This document shows positions 30,185 through 38,420 of a DNA stretch of 64,000 nt, piece after piece. The stretch's first letter is position 1. Every line of letters begins with the position of its first letter. Made by a program: the position numbers and the translations under genes. Below the pieces are notes generated by a model. That model was not told the DNA's origin. It did no database searches and saw nothing but the letters and a program-made list of their open reading frames with translations. This DNA comes from Litorilituus sediminis (GTDB lineage: Bacteria > Pseudomonadota > Gammaproteobacteria > Enterobacterales > Alteromonadaceae): positions 496,001 to 560,000 of the forward strand of contig NZ_CP034759.1 of assembly GCF_004295665.1 (NCBI RefSeq), in the 5' to 3' direction.

Positions 30185-30210
30185 TTGTCGGCTTTTACAC
30201 AAGCCGACAA
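30185..30210. other. Perfect 10-bp hairpin without T tract
   Basis: TTGTCGGCTT (30185-30194) and AAGCCGACAA (30201-30210) enclose a 6-base loop. It lies about 100 bases after the transglutaminase operon end and about 117 bases before the DUF4870-like gene. Neither side is followed by a T run, so it is not a typical intrinsic terminator. Confidence 0.5.
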
Positions 30211-30308
30211 ATTTGAAGCTGCTAGTATGTTAGGTTTAATTTATTGCAATTTCATTAAGATAGAAGAAATGTTTTTTTAAGACTTTTTAGTTTGGTTTTT
30301 CAGCTAAT

Positions 30309-32519
30309 TTATACCTCTTTCGCTAAAAGCTGCATAAACTGCCTATGCTGACTACGCATCAGCTTAAGTAATTGCTGTTGTTCACTCGCTGATAATTGCT
30401 GATAGCTTAATTTCTCAAAACTCTGATTAAAGCGAGTAAAGGCAATAGCCAGCTCAGGATAATTTTCTCTTAATTCGAGGGCGAACTCGCCGGCAGTTGA
30501 ATAAGGAGCTTTCACTATACCTTTTTTAGCTAAAGCGAATAATACTGTTTGATAGAGTTTATACGAGGGACTACTATTACTTCTGCGGCTTGCTAAATGG
30601 CTCTTCACCTTAAAAATAAACAGAATAAGTGCCATACTCGAAATAAGTGCAATACATATGATCAAGCCTATTTTCCATGGTAATACTTGCCCTACCAGCT
30701 TTTTCAGTAAATTGTACTGTTGCTCGGTAGAGTAGCCTAAAACCCATTTAGTCCACTGATAATCTAGCGCATCAATGGTTAATCTAAGTGAATTTAACCA
30801 ATCAAATTGTTTGTAATTAGATAAGCTAAATAAGTCACTGGTTAATGCCGCTTGCTGCTCAATTAACTGAGATGAAAGACCTGAATCAACTCTTGATGGG
30901 TCAACCGCTCCGGTAGGATCAACTCGCTGCCAACCAATACCCTCTAGCCAAACCTCTGCCCAGGCATGGGCATCGTATTGGTAAACATTTAAGTGCCCTA
31001 TTTGACCGTCACCTGTGGTCGCTAAATCATTCACCTCGCCACCTAAATATCCGGTTACCACACGAGCAGGAATACCCGCAGCGCGCATCAAAAAGGTAAA
31101 GCTACTGGCATAGTGGCCGCAAAAACCGGCTTTGGTATCAAAATAAAATTGATCTAAACTATTATTACTTAACAGCGGCGGTTGCAGTGTGTAATAAAAC
31201 ATATCTTGACTAAAAGAGTTAAGCACAGCATTGATACGATCTTGAGGGTTTGAATATTGTGATAACAATTGCTGGCCAAGTTGGTATAGTCTAGGATTAC
31301 TTTGCTCTGGCAATGCCAAATTTATTTGCCTACTTTGCTCAGATAGCACCTTATCTAAAGGGCTATTTAGATAACTGGTAAATTTAAACGCCATGGTTTG
31401 ACTAATAACTTTTTTACTTTGTATGGTGTAATCAGGAAATAGCGAGACCTCCCCTTGAGCTGTAGCCACAGCCAGTACATACAGCCACTGTTGAAAATTT
31501 GGCTCGACAATAACACGGTAATCGAGCCCATCACCTTGGGTAATAGGCTTAAGCTGCTTATTTCCCGTTAGCTCAAAGGAGCTCGCCATAACTTGAGTAT
31601 TGTGAGACTTAGCTATCTGCCACTTTTGTCCATCATAATCTTCCATCACCATAGCACGCCAATAACGCTGAGAGTATTCAGGAACTTGCCCATCAGCAAA
31701 CTCAACGCGAAATGCCAATGTATTGGAGCGCGCTAAATTAGCAATATCGCCCGGCTGTACAATATCAGATAAACCTGTTTGCGCTGATTTAGCGATAGGT
31801 ACTTGCCAAAAAGGACTAAGCCTGGGAAAAAACAAGAATAAGGCTATCGCTAAAATACTACTTTGCAGCAACAATACACTGACCAATTTAAAGACATTAG
31901 CCACTTTATTGCTTGGAGAAAAGTAATGAACTATAACGGATAGATTAAGAACTATAGCCAATATGACTAGCAGGCTAAAGACAATGCCTTGTTTAAATAT
32001 CAACGCTGAAATAAGCACAAACAGCCCGAGTAAAAACAGCTGATAAAAGTCTTTACGCTTAGTTAATTCAAAGCCTTTTAACACATATGAAAAGCATAAT
32101 AAGTGCACCATGCTTAACAACAAACCTAAGCTAGAAGCAGAGGAAAATATTGCAACACAACCAAGCACGGCAAATAATGTCAGCAATAATGGCGAGATTA
32201 AAATAAGGCCATTATCTTCTTGATAATTTATCAACGAACGGCGCTTAGTGCTTGTTTGTGCCTTAGGCTTATTCGCTCGAAAATTAGCGCGATACTTTAA
32301 TAAAGCCACAGCTTGCCAGCCAAAGCACATAGCCAGTATTGCAATCATCCAAAAGCGTAATTCCCCAGCAATTGCCAAGACATTAACACATTGACTAACG
32401 AGCAATAGCCAAGCTGTGCTATTAGCTAACACTAAAGGCTTTGCTGCGCTTTTTTTTGCTTTACTGGCTGCAATTGGAGAAAATTTTAACATGAGTAATT
32501 GGCAAGTGCGGTTAAGCAC
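30309..32519 (-). CDS. TgpA-like membrane transglutaminase (DUF3488 and transglutaminase core)
   Basis: This 736-residue protein has six to seven membrane helices in residues 30-235 (DUF3488). A periplasmic transglutaminase-like domain follows, with C467 in KAGFCGHYASSF, H518 in YDAHAWAEVW and D534 in QRVDPTGAV forming the expected catalytic triad. A last membrane helix lies at about residues 635-655, and the cytoplasmic tail resembles DUF4129. TgpA of Pseudomonas has the same layout and is essential there, but its substrate is unsettled. It overlaps the DUF58 gene by 34 bases and is the last gene of the MoxR-DUF58-TgpA unit. Confidence 0.92.
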   Translation of the reverse strand: MLNRTCQLLMLKFSPIAASKAKKSAAKPLVLANSTAWLLLVSQCVNVLAIAGELRFWMIAILAMCFGWQAVALLKYRANFRANKPKAQTSTKRRSLINYQEDNGLILISPLLLTLFAVLGCVAIFSSASSLGLLLSMVHLLCFSYVLKGFELTKRKDFYQLFLLGLFVLISALIFKQGIVFSLLVILAIVLNLSVIVHYFSPSNKVANVFKLVSVLLLQSSILAIALFLFFPRLSPFWQVPIAKSAQTGLSDIVQPGDIANLARSNTLAFRVEFADGQVPEYSQRYWRAMVMEDYDGQKWQIAKSHNTQVMASSFELTGNKQLKPITQGDGLDYRVIVEPNFQQWLYVLAVATAQGEVSLFPDYTIQSKKVISQTMAFKFTSYLNSPLDKVLSEQSRQINLALPEQSNPRLYQLGQQLLSQYSNPQDRINAVLNSFSQDMFYYTLQPPLLSNNSLDQFYFDTKAGFCGHYASSFTFLMRAAGIPARVVTGYLGGEVNDLATTGDGQIGHLNVYQYDAHAWAEVWLEGIGWQRVDPTGAVDPSRVDSGLSSQLIEQQAALTSDLFSLSNYKQFDWLNSLRLTIDALDYQWTKWVLGYSTEQQYNLLKKLVGQVLPWKIGLIICIALISSMALILFIFKVKSHLASRRSNSSPSYKLYQTVLFALAKKGIVKAPYSTAGEFALELRENYPELAIAFTRFNQSFEKLSYQQLSASEQQQLLKLMRSQHRQFMQLLAKEV

Positions 32520-33490
32520 GCTTCTTGATGTTGACTACCTAATGAGGGCTCTATAGATATCAATGTATGTTTACCTGCTGCTCCATCTAATAATAAACCA
32601 AAGCTTTGCTTATCTTGAGTAAATTCACATATCAAATAAGCCAGAAAACTTAGCTTTTTTTCTAATGACACTGCAGGCATATCTGATAGTTTTAACCACA
32701 TGGGGCTACCTTGACTCTCTTGATAGTGCTTACTGAAATGCCCCTGACCTTTTGCTAATTGTTTCCACGCAGTACGGGACAACGACTCACCTAAAACAAA
32801 ACTCTTTAGTTCGGCAAAATCATCATGACCTGCCTGCACATTGGTACTATACAAAGATAAACCATCATCCTGTTGCATGCCTGTCATTTGGTATTGTGCA
32901 CTGGGTAAAACAAGACGTCTGGGATAGACAATGGCCTTATGATCAAAATCTAATACGGACCAACTCTTAAATAAACCAAAAGCATATTCGCTACTTAGCC
33001 TTACTCGGCCAAGTTGCAACTCGCCCCTTCTTTGGCTTACCAAGCTAAGCTTCAAATTTGTGTTTTCTTTATTGCAGCAGACAAGTTTAGCGTTTGCAGC
33101 GTGCAGTTGCGTGTTAACAAATTCAGCATAAAAATCGTATCGCGGCTTATCTGTTAACAAGGTTAACGTGAAAATGATCTCTTGATCGGCAAAGCCTTTT
33201 TCAACGCTATCAGAGATAATCACTAAGCCTGAAAAGTTATTAAAGCTATGTAGCATGGCAGTAATAAAAAAACTCGCCAATAAAAAGCTTACTAAGACAA
33301 TAATATTGTTTTGGTAGTTAGTTCCCAGTAAAAATAGCACCAAGACAAAGGCAATATAAACAAAACCAAAACGGGTTGGGAAAATAAAAACATTCTTACT
33401 CGTCAAGTGATGTTGCTTTGCTGGCGGGATCCTTCTGCTTAACCAGAGATTAAAACGCTTTTGAAAGAAAGTTCGTACCATTGTCAGCAT
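32486..33490 (-). CDS. DUF58 domain protein
   Basis: This 334-residue protein has two membrane helices near residues 35-75 (IFPTRFGFVYIAFVLVLFLL then IIVLVSFLLASFFITAMLHS). A beta-rich region follows, and then the DUF58 core GHDDFAELKSFVLGESLSRT and AWKQLAKGQG near residues 220-250. DUF58 proteins, related to von Willebrand A domains, are nearly always encoded beside MoxR ATPases. This one lies 8 bases after the moxR-type gene and overlaps the transglutaminase gene. It probably anchors or receives the ATPase at the membrane; that is inferred from family context. Confidence 0.88.
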   Translation of the reverse strand: MLTMVRTFFQKRFNLWLSRRIPPAKQHHLTSKNVFIFPTRFGFVYIAFVLVLFLLGTNYQNNIIVLVSFLLASFFITAMLHSFNNFSGLVIISDSVEKGFADQEIIFTLTLLTDKPRYDFYAEFVNTQLHAANAKLVCCNKENTNLKLSLVSQRRGELQLGRVRLSSEYAFGLFKSWSVLDFDHKAIVYPRRLVLPSAQYQMTGMQQDDGLSLYSTNVQAGHDDFAELKSFVLGESLSRTAWKQLAKGQGHFSKHYQESQGSPMWLKLSDMPAVSLEKKLSFLAYLICEFTQDKQSFGLLLDGAAGKHTLISIEPSLGSQHQEACLTALANYSC

Positions 33491-33498
33491 GTGGTTAT

Positions 33499-34482
33499 TT
33501 AATGCCCTAACGGATTCAACACATCAACACTACGCAAGATTTGTTGAGAAACGCTAACACCTTGATTTTGCTCGGCAAGTGCATTGACTTCTAAACGATG
33601 CTGACAGACAACCTGAAATACGGCTTTAACATCATCAGGCAATAAGTAATCTCGGTTCTCAATAAAGGCCCAAGCTTTAGCCGCAGCAAGTAACGCCTTG
33701 CCAGCTCGGGGGGATAACGGCTTACATTGTATTTTATTATTGACCGCAGCATTACCACCATCCTGAGTAAAGCTCTGTCTACTGACATGACTTAAGGCAA
33801 TAATATACTCAACCACATCATTAGATACCGTTACCGCTTCAACAGCTTGTTGCATTTTTAATAAGGCATCAACGTCAACCTGCTTAAGACTAGCTAAAGT
33901 TGCTTGTTCAGCACTGGCTTCTTTTTTACTGCCGGAAAGCAAAATTTGCTTTTCAGCTTTAACATTTGGAAAGCCTAACGATAAGCGCATCATAAATCTG
34001 TCTAGCTGAGATTCTGGCAATGGGTAGGTTCCGGCATGAAATAAAGGGTTTTGTGTGGCAATAACAAAAAATGGCTCAGGCAAAGGGTAAGTTTTACCAT
34101 CAATACTCACCTGCTTTTCAGCCATGGCTTCAAGTAAGGCACTTTGCGTTTTAGGGCTAGCGCGGTTAATTTCATCCGCTAAGACAACTTGATTAAATAT
34201 CGGGCCTTGATGCAATTCAAAGGCTTTAGTTTCTTGGTTAAAAATAGAAACACCAACCACATCTGCTGGTAATAAATCACTGGTAAATTGCGTTCGCTGA
34301 TAACTTAACCCTAGAGTAGCAGCTAATACTTGAGATAAAGTGGTCTTGCCCATACCGGGTAAGTCTTCAATAAGTAAGTGCCCTTTTGCCAGTAAGCAAG
34401 CAAGTGCCAATCGACACTCTGTTGGTTTGCCTAAAACAACTGATTCAATGCTGGCTAAAATATCAGTAACAGTTTGCTGCAA
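33499..34482 (-). CDS. MoxR family AAA+ ATPase
   Basis: This 327-residue AAA+ ATPase has Walker A LPGMGKTTLS at residues 41-50, Walker B VVLADEINRASPKTQSALLE, and sensor/second-region motifs FFVIATQNPLFHAGTYPLPE and SQLDRFMMRLSLGFP. The C-terminal lid is CKPLSPRAGKALLAAAKAWA. MoxR proteins act as chaperone-like ATPases that assemble or activate partner proteins. Here it is first in the MoxR-DUF58-TgpA unit, so its clients are probably the next two products. It is cytoplasmic with no signal sequence. Confidence 0.94.
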   Translation of the reverse strand: MQQTVTDILASIESVVLGKPTECRLALACLLAKGHLLIEDLPGMGKTTLSQVLAATLGLSYQRTQFTSDLLPADVVGVSIFNQETKAFELHQGPIFNQVVLADEINRASPKTQSALLEAMAEKQVSIDGKTYPLPEPFFVIATQNPLFHAGTYPLPESQLDRFMMRLSLGFPNVKAEKQILLSGSKKEASAEQATLASLKQVDVDALLKMQQAVEAVTVSNDVVEYIIALSHVSRQSFTQDGGNAAVNNKIQCKPLSPRAGKALLAAAKAWAFIENRDYLLPDDVKAVFQVVCQHRLEVNALAEQNQGVSVSQQILRSVDVLNPLGH

Positions 34483-34494
34483 TTTTCTTCCCTT

Positions 34495-34534
34495 ATAAAA
34501 AAACGTCTAACTATATTCAATAGTTAGACGTTTT
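34495..34534 (-). terminator. Rho-independent terminator of the DAHP synthase gene
   Basis: The perfect 14-bp arms AAAACGTCTAACTA (34500-34513) and TAGTTAGACGTTTT (34521-34534) enclose a 7-base loop, with a T run on the minus strand. It ends 26 bases after the aroG stop. Confidence 0.9.
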
Positions 34535-34559
34535 AGCATGAATTGATATTGAAGTGGAA

Positions 34560-35621
34560 CTATTTATTTGCTGTCCGACGATTTGCCACCGCTTCATTTA
34601 GTTGCGCTAACATGGTTTCAGTATCAGACCAACCAATACAAGCATCGGTAATACTTTGCCCATAAACTTGTGCTTTACCATCCACCAAACTTTGGTTGCC
34701 TTCAACTAAATGGCTTTCAACCATAACACCAAAAATATGCTCGTTACCTTGGCTAATTTGCCCACAAACATCTGTAGCAACCAACATTTGATTAGCAAAC
34801 TTTTTCTGTGAGTTAGCGTGGCTAAAATCAACCATAACCTTAGTATTTAAGCCACTTGCAGATAATTGCTCTGTCACTTGCTTCACACTAGTTTCATCAT
34901 AGTTGGTGGTTTTATTGCCACCACGTAAAATAATGTGACAATCACTGTTACCGCTGGTTTCAACAATAGCGGCATGACCAAATTTAGTTACCGATAAGAA
35001 ATGATGTGAGGCAGCTGCCGAGCCGATAGCATCAATGGCAATTTTAATCGTGCCATCGGTGCCATTTTTAAAGCCTACTGGGCATGATAAACCTGACGCT
35101 AATTCACGGTGTACTTGCGATTCAGTTGTGCGAGCACCAATGGCCCCCCAACACATAAAATCAGCCATATATTGCGGCGTGATCATATCTAAAAATTCGC
35201 CCGCCGTTGGTAAGCCAAGCTCATTTAAATCTAATAATAATTTACGTCCCATACGTAAACCATCATTAAGCTTAAAGCTGTTATCTAGATAAGGGTCATT
35301 AATCAAACCTTTCCAGCCCACTGTGGTACGCGGTTTTTCAAAGTAAACACGCATAACAACTTCTAAATTATCTTGATACTTTTCTCTTAATTCAACAAGG
35401 CGCTGACCATATTCAATGGCTGCTTGTGGATCATGAATAGAACAAGGGCCAATCACCACTAATAAACGATCATCCTTAGCATTTAAAATATCATGGATAG
35501 CTTTACGACCTGCTAGAACTGACTTAGTAGCTTGCTCTGACGCCGGAAATCGCTCCAATAATGCAATTGGAGGTAATAAGTCTTTGATATTATTAATGCG
35601 TACATCGTCAGTTTGATACAT
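34560..35621 (-). CDS. aroG: 3-deoxy-7-phosphoheptulonate synthase, AroG-like
   Basis: This enzyme joins phosphoenolpyruvate and erythrose 4-phosphate in the first step of the shikimate pathway. With the ATG at 35621 it has 353 residues, close to the 350 of E. coli AroG, and starts MYQTDDVRINNIKDLLPPIA. An AGAG-type ribosome site lies just upstream. A longer in-frame start at 35657 would add 12 residues without homology. Signatures are LLVVIGPCSIHDP, RVYFEKPRTTVGWKGLINDP, GARTTESQVHRELASGLSCP and SHANSQKK. It resembles AroG (Phe-sensitive) more than AroF or AroH, but the effector cannot be proven by eye. It is a single gene with a terminator. Confidence 0.93.
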   Translation of the reverse strand: MYQTDDVRINNIKDLLPPIALLERFPASEQATKSVLAGRKAIHDILNAKDDRLLVVIGPCSIHDPQAAIEYGQRLVELREKYQDNLEVVMRVYFEKPRTTVGWKGLINDPYLDNSFKLNDGLRMGRKLLLDLNELGLPTAGEFLDMITPQYMADFMCWGAIGARTTESQVHRELASGLSCPVGFKNGTDGTIKIAIDAIGSAAASHHFLSVTKFGHAAIVETSGNSDCHIILRGGNKTTNYDETSVKQVTEQLSASGLNTKVMVDFSHANSQKKFANQMLVATDVCGQISQGNEHIFGVMVESHLVEGNQSLVDGKAQVYGQSITDACIGWSDTETMLAQLNEAVANRRTANK

Positions 35622-35669
35622 AAGTCTACTCTCTACTTCTTTCGCCACCATGGGCAATATTTATTTAGT

Positions 35670-35693
35670 TTTACGTCTAAGGCTTTACGTCTA
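35670..35693. repeat. Direct repeat TTTACGTCTA upstream of aroG
   Basis: TTTACGTCTA occurs at 35670-35679 and again at 35684-35693, a 14-base period, 50-70 bases before the aroG start. An ACGTCTAA sequence also forms part of the aroG terminator. A regulator site is possible but unproven. Confidence 0.35.
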
Positions 35694-35821
35694 GACGCCT
35701 ATACTGGTTATCCCACAGACAATCTAACAGTGTTAGCACCGTATTACTACGAAAAAAATCAGAAAAGCGACTTTTTTAGACTAAATATTCTATTTATAAG
35801 AAATAATTCCTTTGACTGAGC

Positions 35822-36082
35822 TTATTTAAGTAGTGCATGTCCTTCAGGTAACTGCTTAGCAATCCACAAGGCGAGCTTATGTTTCATGTTCACTTGATTT
35901 TCCTGAACAACAGGTAAAGGCTGAATTAATTTATCATTAACCAATAAGCGATAAAGGCTTTCAATTTTATCTTTCGCTGCGTTCGTTGCGCTAAAGCCTT
36001 TGTAACCACGATTTATTGCATATTTTTCGCCAATAACTATGGCTTTTTTTACTAACTCAGCTTCATTTTTTATTTTTTTCAT
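35822..36082 (-). CDS. DUF5062 family small protein
   Basis: With the ATG at 36082 this is 86 residues, starting MKKIKNEAELVKKAIVIGEK. An AGGA lies 9 bases upstream of that ATG. The alternative start at 36100 would add six residues and place this ribosome site inside the frame. The sequence contains KYAINRGYKGFSATNAAKDK, LLVNDKLIQPLP and MKHKLALWIAKQLPEGHALL, matching what I recall of DUF5062, a small helical family of marine gammaproteobacteria. No signal peptide or catalytic motif is seen and the function is unknown. It lies between divergent DUF3083 and convergent-side aroG regions, apparently as a single gene. Confidence 0.6.
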   Translation of the reverse strand: MKKIKNEAELVKKAIVIGEKYAINRGYKGFSATNAAKDKIESLYRLLVNDKLIQPLPVVQENQVNMKHKLALWIAKQLPEGHALLK

Positions 36083-36280
36083 CGTTTTTATCCTAATCAT
36101 GATATTCAGATTACCTTGTTTGAATTAGACAAAAATTTCAAGACTTTTAAATAACTTATTTGCCATTACATTTTTTAACATATTGGCTATGATATTCATC
36201 TTTAAGCTTGATTTGCATCATATTAAACTAAGGCAAATTAGCTATACTTTCGTCATATTAATCAAGGAACAGGTGTACAT

Positions 36281-37396
36281 ATGTCTATTTCACGTACCAG
36301 AAACCTCCAGCATAAAGTTTATATTCCCTCTTCTGCTCGAGAAAACCAATATTTAATGGCTAAAATTCCATTAACCGATGAGCTTCTAGCTTCATTTGAT
36401 CATCTTATCGATAAAGGCGCTGATGCGCCTTACGAAAAGCTTTACCAATACTTAGCTGAAACCTTTTTCAGTGTTAACGATAAGTTTGCAATTGAAAGTA
36501 CACAATTTGTTGCTAATGATAAATTTCCTCGCGTACGTTACAGCCCAGAAAAGCTCACCGCGCAAACGAAACAACAAGTTTTGTTCCTGTACAATACAAA
36601 GTATCACACCAGCCGTAATGCTTTTTATAATGGCCAAAACAAAGCAAAGAAAATCACGTTAATCTTTTTACCCAATGGTGATGATATTCGCGTAAATTCA
36701 GCGCAATTCCACCAACAAGTTAAAGAAGCTATTACAGAATTTGCTAAGCAAAGCAAAGTACCATTAGCAACCATTAGAGTGTGTGATCATCAGCACTTAA
36801 CTTATGATTTGTTTGCTAAGCACAAAGGTATTGAAGGCAGTCAAGCACATAAGTTCCGTCCGATGACAGATAGATATTTGGCTGACAAATTACAACTACC
36901 AGAGGTAACCGATGCTCTAACCTATGCCGTAATTGACTTACCAATTAATAGCCGTATTCGCTCTTTAGTAAAAATTGATGATAAACACAGTGAAAAGTAC
37001 ATCGAGCTGTATAACCTTATCGCTGATGCCTTTATTAGTTCAGCTAAACATCACAATTTACATAACGGTGCAGTGGTAGCAAACGGTTTAGTGCCTATTG
37101 TACGACGTGGTGAAGATGAAAACGTTATCACCAACGGCGAATTATTAATGCTTGGTTACAACCCCAAACACACCTCTGGTGGTTATACCTGTAAATGGGA
37201 CGCCAACAAATTAGTAGATACGGTACAGCTTATTTTTGTTGCTAGTGAGCAGAATAAGACTTCTCATGGCTATGGTAAGTTTGTTAATCAAATTGAACAA
37301 GCCCTGAACTCCTTCACGCAAAAGCTCGACTTTGTAAATGATAAAGAAGAATTAATGATTCGATTACATCAACACATAGGTTTTTATTTAGATTAA
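36281..37396 (+). CDS. DUF3083 family protein
   Basis: This 371-residue soluble protein begins MSISRTRNLQHKVYIPSSAR, with an AAGGAAC ribosome site before the ATG. It has mixed alpha/beta composition. Conserved-looking segments are ARENQYLMAKIPLTDELLAS, FPRVRYSPE, LFLYNTKYHTSRNAFYNGQN, YAVIDLPINSRIRSLVKID and PKHTSGGYTCKWDANKL. This matches my memory of DUF3083, found in Shewanella, Colwellia and relatives. No known active-site motif is visible. It is a single gene with a bidirectional terminator. Its size and conservation suggest a real housekeeping or stress role, which is unassigned. Confidence 0.6.
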   Translation: MSISRTRNLQHKVYIPSSARENQYLMAKIPLTDELLASFDHLIDKGADAPYEKLYQYLAETFFSVNDKFAIESTQFVANDKFPRVRYSPEKLTAQTKQQVLFLYNTKYHTSRNAFYNGQNKAKKITLIFLPNGDDIRVNSAQFHQQVKEAITEFAKQSKVPLATIRVCDHQHLTYDLFAKHKGIEGSQAHKFRPMTDRYLADKLQLPEVTDALTYAVIDLPINSRIRSLVKIDDKHSEKYIELYNLIADAFISSAKHHNLHNGAVVANGLVPIVRRGEDENVITNGELLMLGYNPKHTSGGYTCKWDANKLVDTVQLIFVASEQNKTSHGYGKFVNQIEQALNSFTQKLDFVNDKEELMIRLHQHIGFYLD

Positions 37397-37425
37397 TCTC
37401 ACTTAAGTTATCAGCCATTAACCAC

Positions 37426-37459
37426 AAAAGCCAAGTCATTTCATTGACTTGGCTTTTTT
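37426..37459 (+). terminator. Terminator between the DUF3083 gene and apbE
   Basis: The 13-bp arms AAAAGCCAAGTCA (37426-37438) and TGACTTGGCTTTT (37445-37457) have a 6-base loop. The T run is strong rightward and weaker leftward, so it mainly ends the DUF3083 transcript. Confidence 0.85.
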
Positions 37460-37482
37460 ATTCTCAGCATTAAGATCTAGTT

Positions 37483-38397
37483 TTAATATCTAGCCCAAAA
37501 ATTAACGTGTTGCGCCAACAGCATTTTTTCAGCATCACGCCCCTGCAACAAGGCTAATGTTGCTAGCATACCTGCCGTGGTACATTGAGGTGCAGCCACC
37601 GTAATAGAGCTTGGCCCGCCAGATACAGGCCAGCCTGTTTTCGCATTAATAATATGGCTATAGCGTTTGTTTTGATACAGAATAAATCGCTTGCTATCAC
37701 CACTGGTCGCTAAAGCACCTTGTGTTAACGAGACAATTAAATCACCTTGCGCTTGTTCATTGTGCGGGCTTTCAATGGCAACCTGCCACGCTAAGTTATT
37801 ACATCGTAAACCACTGACACTGATATCGCCGCCAAGGTTAATTAAAATAGGCGCTTTAGTGTATTGAGTTGCCAGCATCATGGCTTTATCCACCGCATAC
37901 TCTTTGGCAATGCCACCAAAATCTATCGACATTCCTTGTGGCAGCTGCACAAAATCAGCTTGGTATTTAACACGAGGCCAGCCAACATGCTTTAGCTGTT
38001 CAGTAACATCTTTTTCGCTTGGAAAGTCTCTGGTTTTATCACAATTTCTGCCATCAAACTGCCAGCTTTTCGCTAAAATACCTGAGGTGATATCAAACAA
38101 GCCATGACTTAATTGATAACATTGCTCGGCAAAGTTCAGTAATAGAAAGGTTTCATTATCTATCGCGCAAGCTTGCCCCTGGCTATTATTGATTTGACTA
38201 CAGACACTATCGGCGAGGTAGCGACTATACTTTTTCTCAATACGTTCAACTTCTGCCGTAACTAAATGAGCTACTTGCTCAGCGATATTTTTCTGTTGGG
38301 TTTCAATGATAACTTCACAGGGACTCGCCATTGCCCGAAAATGCGCAATATAATCCCCTTGCCTTTTTAATAAGCTATAAGACTTATTCGCTAACAT
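37483..38397 (-). CDS. apbE: ApbE-family FAD:protein FMN transferase
   Basis: This 304-residue member of the ApbE family covalently attaches FMN to Thr or Ser of target proteins using FAD and magnesium. Signatures are FRAMASPCEVIIE (residues 20-32), LFDITSGILAKSW near 100, IDFGGIAKEYAVDKAM near 158, ILINLGGDISVSG near 184, ALATSGDSKRFI near 228 and SHIINAKTGWPVSG near 247. Unlike many ApbE proteins there is no lipoprotein or Sec signal at the N-terminus, so as annotated it would stay in the cytoplasm. It follows the DUF3570 gene by 23 bases, so it is third in the DUF4266-DUF3570-apbE operon, whose outer-membrane member is a candidate flavinylation target. Confidence 0.9.
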   Translation of the reverse strand: MLANKSYSLLKRQGDYIAHFRAMASPCEVIIETQQKNIAEQVAHLVTAEVERIEKKYSRYLADSVCSQINNSQGQACAIDNETFLLLNFAEQCYQLSHGLFDITSGILAKSWQFDGRNCDKTRDFPSEKDVTEQLKHVGWPRVKYQADFVQLPQGMSIDFGGIAKEYAVDKAMMLATQYTKAPILINLGGDISVSGLRCNNLAWQVAIESPHNEQAQGDLIVSLTQGALATSGDSKRFILYQNKRYSHIINAKTGWPVSGGPSSITVAAPQCTTAGMLATLALLQGRDAEKMLLAQHVNFWARY

Positions 38398-38420
38398 AAA
38401 ACAGCCTCAAATGATTATGC

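Noticed and set aside
35709..35720. DnaA-box-like TTATCCCACAGA upstream of aroG
   Set aside because: It has an extra C relative to TTATCCACA, stands alone, and there is no origin-type AT-rich cluster or dnaA/gidA neighbour.
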